Positions 5,401-7,269 of a stretch of 7,269 nt of DNA are shown here, piece after piece. The number at the start of each line of letters is the position of its first letter. The first letter of the stretch is position 1. Location: contig QLUN01000038.1 of NCBI GenBank assembly GCA_018725455.1, positions 1 to 7,269 of the forward strand, written 5' to 3'. This stretch comes from Chloroflexota bacterium. GTDB taxonomy: Bacteria; Chloroflexota; Dehalococcoidia; SZUA-161; SpSt-899. The notes beneath the pieces were generated by a model. The model did no database searches. It was not told the origin of the DNA and saw nothing but the letters and a program-made list of their open reading frames with translations. Position numbers and translations under genes: made by a program.

Positions 5401-6540
5401 ATGAGAAATGCGAGAAGAATAGCGGCTATCGCCGGGCTTATTGGAGGGCTTTGGTGGTTTGCCGGCCTCCTCCGTTCCCCCGCTTGGCTCCACCCCGGGC
5501 ACACAGAAATCCTGACACTGGGTGTCGTTTTTTCCGTTGCAGGGATTGTGGGAGGAATATTGGCCCTGGTCAGGCCAACAGTAGGCAGGATATTGATGCT
5601 GGCAAGTGGCCTGGGCGGCGTTTCTGTTCCCTTCGTCCTGTTCTGGCAGGGGGTCGGATGGATAATAAGAGCTTTTCCTGTCTTCCCGATTCTTATGGTC
5701 GGAGTAAGCGGTGCCCTTCTCCTGGTTATCTGGAAGAAAGTCTCTCGGGCCAGAATAGCGGCTCTGGTTTTGGGGATTATCGCCGGAGTCATGAGCGCAA
5801 CTGCTACTCAAATCACCATAGCCCGTATTGGGGAGGAATTTGCACCTCTGGGCCCTTTCTTTTCCTTCATCGGAATCGTGGCAGCATTATTAGCCCTGGC
5901 AAGGCCAAGGACGGCCTGTGTGCTCATGGTGGTTGCTGGCATAGGATGCATTCTTGCCGCGGGTGTTTCCTCTTTCCTATTACTTGATTTTCACTTTGAG
6001 CCAATTTACCTAATACTAATGGTTCCTCATTGGGGTTTTGCCCTTTTAATGCTAGAGGTTCCCGTTCTGGCCTATACCCTTGCCGGCCTTCTTTTCATTA
6101 CAGGAGGTATGCTTGCCCTTACCTCATCCAGGGACCGGCCTGCCGCCATATCTGCGGCCCTACTCCTTGCGGTCTTCGGTGCGCTTTTTGCTGCCCTGTG
6201 TGCCCCTCTGGTACACATGCCTCTCATGTGGGCCACCCCATTCACCATGCTCAAAAGAGCCGGGCTTATTCCTGAATGGATAATTCTATACTGGCTTTGG
6301 GTTCTTCTCTTTCCGGTTATGGGCTCTGTCGCGGCAGTGTTGGTTCTTGTCAGGCAAAGAGTTGCCGGGATACTCATGTTTTCAAGCGCCATATCTGGCT
6401 TTATTGGACTTCTAATTTTCTTTATGCCCTTTGACGAGTCACCTCTGATTAGTCTTCCTGGCTCCATTCTTCTTGCCCTCGGGGGTGCCTTTGCGCTCAC
6501 CTCGGCCAGAAAGCAGCCCAAAGAAGGAGCGCCCCCCTGA
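5401..6540 (+). CDS. polytopic membrane protein of three DUF4064-like modules, paralogue of the upstream gene
   Basis: The product is 379 residues from the ATG at 5401. An ATG at 5398 is in frame, but GGAGG (5390-5394) is only three bases before it and six before 5401, and 5401 aligns with the TTG of the paralogue. There are three modules (about 1-118, 119-249 and 250-379) and some 11-12 membrane helices. The module signature is visible as 'GGILALVRPTVGRILML' near 52-68, 'LLALARPRTACVLMV' near 163-177 and 'RQRVAGILMF' near 318-327. The ends 'LAGLLFITGGMLALTSSRDR' and 'GGAFALTSARKQPKEGAPP' match module ends 3 and 4 of the upstream protein (GGILALRSGKEQP, GGAFALTSGKKQPKEGASL). It is therefore the same protein with one module fewer. 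Flanking DNA on both sides is also homologous. Function is unknown, and the location is surely the cytoplasmic membrane. Confidence 0.75.
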   Translation: MRNARRIAAIAGLIGGLWWFAGLLRSPAWLHPGHTEILTLGVVFSVAGIVGGILALVRPTVGRILMLASGLGGVSVPFVLFWQGVGWIIRAFPVFPILMVGVSGALLLVIWKKVSRARIAALVLGIIAGVMSATATQITIARIGEEFAPLGPFFSFIGIVAALLALARPRTACVLMVVAGIGCILAAGVSSFLLLDFHFEPIYLILMVPHWGFALLMLEVPVLAYTLAGLLFITGGMLALTSSRDRPAAISAALLLAVFGALFAALCAPLVHMPLMWATPFTMLKRAGLIPEWIILYWLWVLLFPVMGSVAAVLVLVRQRVAGILMFSSAISGFIGLLIFFMPFDESPLISLPGSILLALGGAFALTSARKQPKEGAPP

Positions 6541-6591
6541 ATTATGGATGAGCATGTTTGGGCGAAAGCCGGCCAAACGATCTCAAGAAAG
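6541..6591 (+). repeat. 3'-flank homology, copy 2 (partner at 5031-5085)
   Basis: This copy carries ATTATGG, GAGCATGTTTG, GCGAAAGC and ATCTCAAGAAA in the same order as after the first membrane-protein gene. It also holds a small stem GTTTGG/CCAAAC (6556-6561, 6573-6578) capped near a GCGAAAGC tetraloop-like word, the best structural candidate for ending the transcript. There is no T-run. Confidence 0.6.
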
Positions 6592-6680
6592 GTGATCCTC
6601 ATGATTGCCCGATTGATGGTTGTCCTTATGGTGGCGGATACAAGGTTACGGGCCAATACCTCCTGATCGGACAGTGTTTT

Positions 6681-6731
6681 CGTTATAATAGTGAGTGCAA
6701 GGGAAAATCCTGGTCGTAATAGAAAGGGAGG
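6681..6731 (+). promoter_or_regulatory. promoter/leader block, copy 2 (partner at 252-299)
   Basis: It contains TATAAT (6684-6689), GGGAAAATC (6701-6709), GGTCG (6712-6716) and AAAGGGAGG (6723-6731) in the order and nearly the spacing of copy 1. No -35 of quality is seen. Here the ribosome-binding site is followed, eight bases on, by an ATG that starts a signal-peptide-like sequence, so this copy keeps more of the presumed original arrangement. Confidence 0.55.
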
Positions 6732-6739
6732 AAGCATAG

Positions 6740-6793
6740 ATGATCAAGAAAAAGCAACTCGGTGTTCTGTTGGCGGTAGTCTTAGGGGAGTAG
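6740..6793 (+). pseudogene. orphan signal-peptide start (17 codons), probable gene remnant
   Basis: ATG at 6740, eight bases after AAAGGGAGG, encodes MIKKKQLGVLLAVVLGE and then a TAG. Lys-rich followed by a hydrophobic run is how an exported protein begins, but the hydrophobic stretch is cut off after about ten residues. None of the three frames continues as an obvious mature domain, and the next ORF (6801) is in another frame with its own ribosome-binding site. A truncated exported-protein gene is the simplest reading; a tiny hydrophobic leader peptide is the alternative. Confidence 0.45.
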
Positions 6794-6800
6794 GAACGAG

Positions 6801-6992
6801 ATGGGGATTTCCATGTTCATGCCTCCAATGCAGATCACTCCTGGAGAGACAGAGATTGTAGAGCTTATCTTCGAGGTGAGGAAGAAAGACGAGCCTAACG
6901 AGAGGCAGCAGATGACGGCTCTGACAAGTGTCAGTAACTTGGCTCTTCCTCCAGAAGGCATTCCTGAACCAGGGGGCATTCCTGAAGAATGA
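6801..6992 (+). CDS. small hypothetical protein (63 residues), unrecognised
   Basis: The ATG at 6801 follows GGGGAG-TAGGA at a suitable distance. The product is soluble-looking: 'MQITPGETEIVELIFEVRKK' suggests beta-strands, followed by an acidic/basic linker and a Pro-Gly-rich tail, PEGIPEPGGIPEE. The tail comes from an 18-base tandem repeat (GGCATTCCTGAA at 6957-6968 and 6975-6986). The phrase 'ITPGETEIVELIFEV' looks like the edge strand of an immunoglobulin-like domain, so this may be a displaced fragment of an exported protein whose signal peptide is the preceding 17-codon frame. Its stop codon overlaps the next start as ATGA. I do not recognise a family. Confidence 0.4.
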   Translation: MGISMFMPPMQITPGETEIVELIFEVRKKDEPNERQQMTALTSVSNLALPPEGIPEPGGIPEE

Positions 6993-7117
6993 TTTATGTG
7001 GCTGGCCTCATTGCGTTTATTCCTCTGCTTGCAGGAGAGATTCTCGCGCTGGCCTCTCGTAAGGAACGCGCCGCAGACCACGCCGGTTGCGGCAAAGTCA
7101 CAGCATCCGAGCGATGA
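6989..7117 (+). pseudogene. remnant of a third DUF4064-like membrane module
   Basis: This 42-codon frame starts in an ATGA overlap with the preceding ORF. It encodes MIYVAGLIAFIPLLAGEILA followed by LASRKERAAD. This aligns with module ends in the neighbours: 'YFLAGLLLIAGGILALRSGKEQPAA' in the 508-residue protein and 'YTLAGLLFITGGMLALTSSRDRPAA' in the 379-residue protein. Only the last membrane helix and basic tail remain, and after them the frame runs on into unrelated residues and over the end of the minus-strand gene. It is best explained as the degraded 3' end of a third paralogue. A genuine single-helix small protein is the less likely alternative. Confidence 0.5.
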
Positions 7118-7269
7118 GATCCTCGTTATAGACTAAGAGCGCCATGGCGGTGGCCATGATACAGCTTGGTCCCAGCACATCCCCCTCGAAATTAAAGTAG
7201 GCGGCAATTCCACCGTCGGGGTTCTGCATACTCCACAGCCTGGCCTCGATCTGGCTGTTGATGGTTATA
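7098..7269 (-). CDS. C-terminal fragment of a QNPDGG-motif protein, prenyltransferase/squalene-cyclase-like repeat (runs off right edge)
   Basis: The minus strand is open from the right edge to a TGA at 7100-7098, giving the last 56 residues. It includes 'EARLWSMQNPDGGIAAYFNF', then 'EGDVLGPSCIMATAMALL' and the end 'VYNEDLIARML'. A QNPDGG turn followed by aromatic residues and an Ala-rich helix is typical of the (alpha/alpha) barrel repeats shared by squalene/hopene cyclases, protein prenyltransferase beta subunits and related uncharacterised proteins. The catalytic part lies beyond the window, so neither substrate nor activity can be inferred. It converges on the membrane-module remnant, and their 3' ends overlap by 20 bp. 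Confidence 0.65.
   Translation of the reverse strand, partial: ITINSQIEARLWSMQNPDGGIAAYFNFEGDVLGPSCIMATAMALLVYNEDLIARML

Noticed and set aside
5326..5811. Minus-strand frames opposite the start of the second membrane-protein gene
   Set aside because: Low-complexity Ser/Pro/Asn-rich translation crossing the promoter and RBS of the paralogue; no initiation signal.
6072..6737. Minus-strand open frame (221 codons) opposite the second membrane-protein gene
   Set aside because: It overlaps a well-supported plus-strand gene, its Arg/Pro/Ala-rich composition is typical of antisense frames, and it shows no recognisable domain.

Overview
The window is bacterial: clear Shine-Dalgarno sites, sigma-70-type promoter hexamers, TTG as well as ATG starts, and an N-terminal ECF sigma factor fragment. 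Base composition is around 50% GC. The gene mix (secreted C39-like protein, DGG-repeat propeller lipoprotein, modular DUF4064-like membrane proteins, spaced singly with long intergenic regions) is reminiscent of uncultured Chloroflexota/Dehalococcoidia. That placement is an impression and is not proved by the sequence.

Layout. (1) 1-133, minus strand: the first 44 codons of an ECF sigma factor that runs off the left edge. (2) 134-398: divergent intergenic region with outward promoter candidates on both strands and a promoter/leader block that recurs near the right end. (3) 399-1703: a secreted protein with a C39/papain-like Cys-His-Asp arrangement. (4) 1934-3202: a putative lipoprotein of seven ~52-residue repeats, most simply a seven-bladed beta-propeller. 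(5) 3203-3440: intergenic DNA with small inverted repeats and a REP-like phrase. (6) 3504-5030 and 5401-6540: two tandem paralogous polytopic membrane proteins built from four and three copies of a ~120-residue module resembling DUF4064. They share promoter-proximal and 3'-flanking DNA, so the whole transcription unit was duplicated. (7) 6541-7117: a decayed-looking stretch holding a copy of the leader block from (2), an orphan signal-peptide start, an unrecognised 63-codon ORF, and a 42-codon ORF that looks like the tail of a third membrane-protein module. (8) 7098-7269, minus strand: the C-terminal 56 residues of a protein with a QNPDGG motif, probably an alpha/alpha-barrel of the prenyltransferase/squalene-cyclase repeat type, running off the right edge.

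How it may fit together. All complete genes encode exported or membrane proteins, and most have their own promoter candidate instead of forming one operon. A cell-envelope function under control of the divergent ECF sigma factor is possible, but that is inference from proximity only. The strongest signals are evolutionary: duplication at several scales (propeller blades, membrane modules, a 78-bp in-frame repeat, whole-gene duplication with flanks, a leader cassette) and a ~100-bp hairpin-containing insertion/deletion between promoter and ribosome-binding site in one paralogue.
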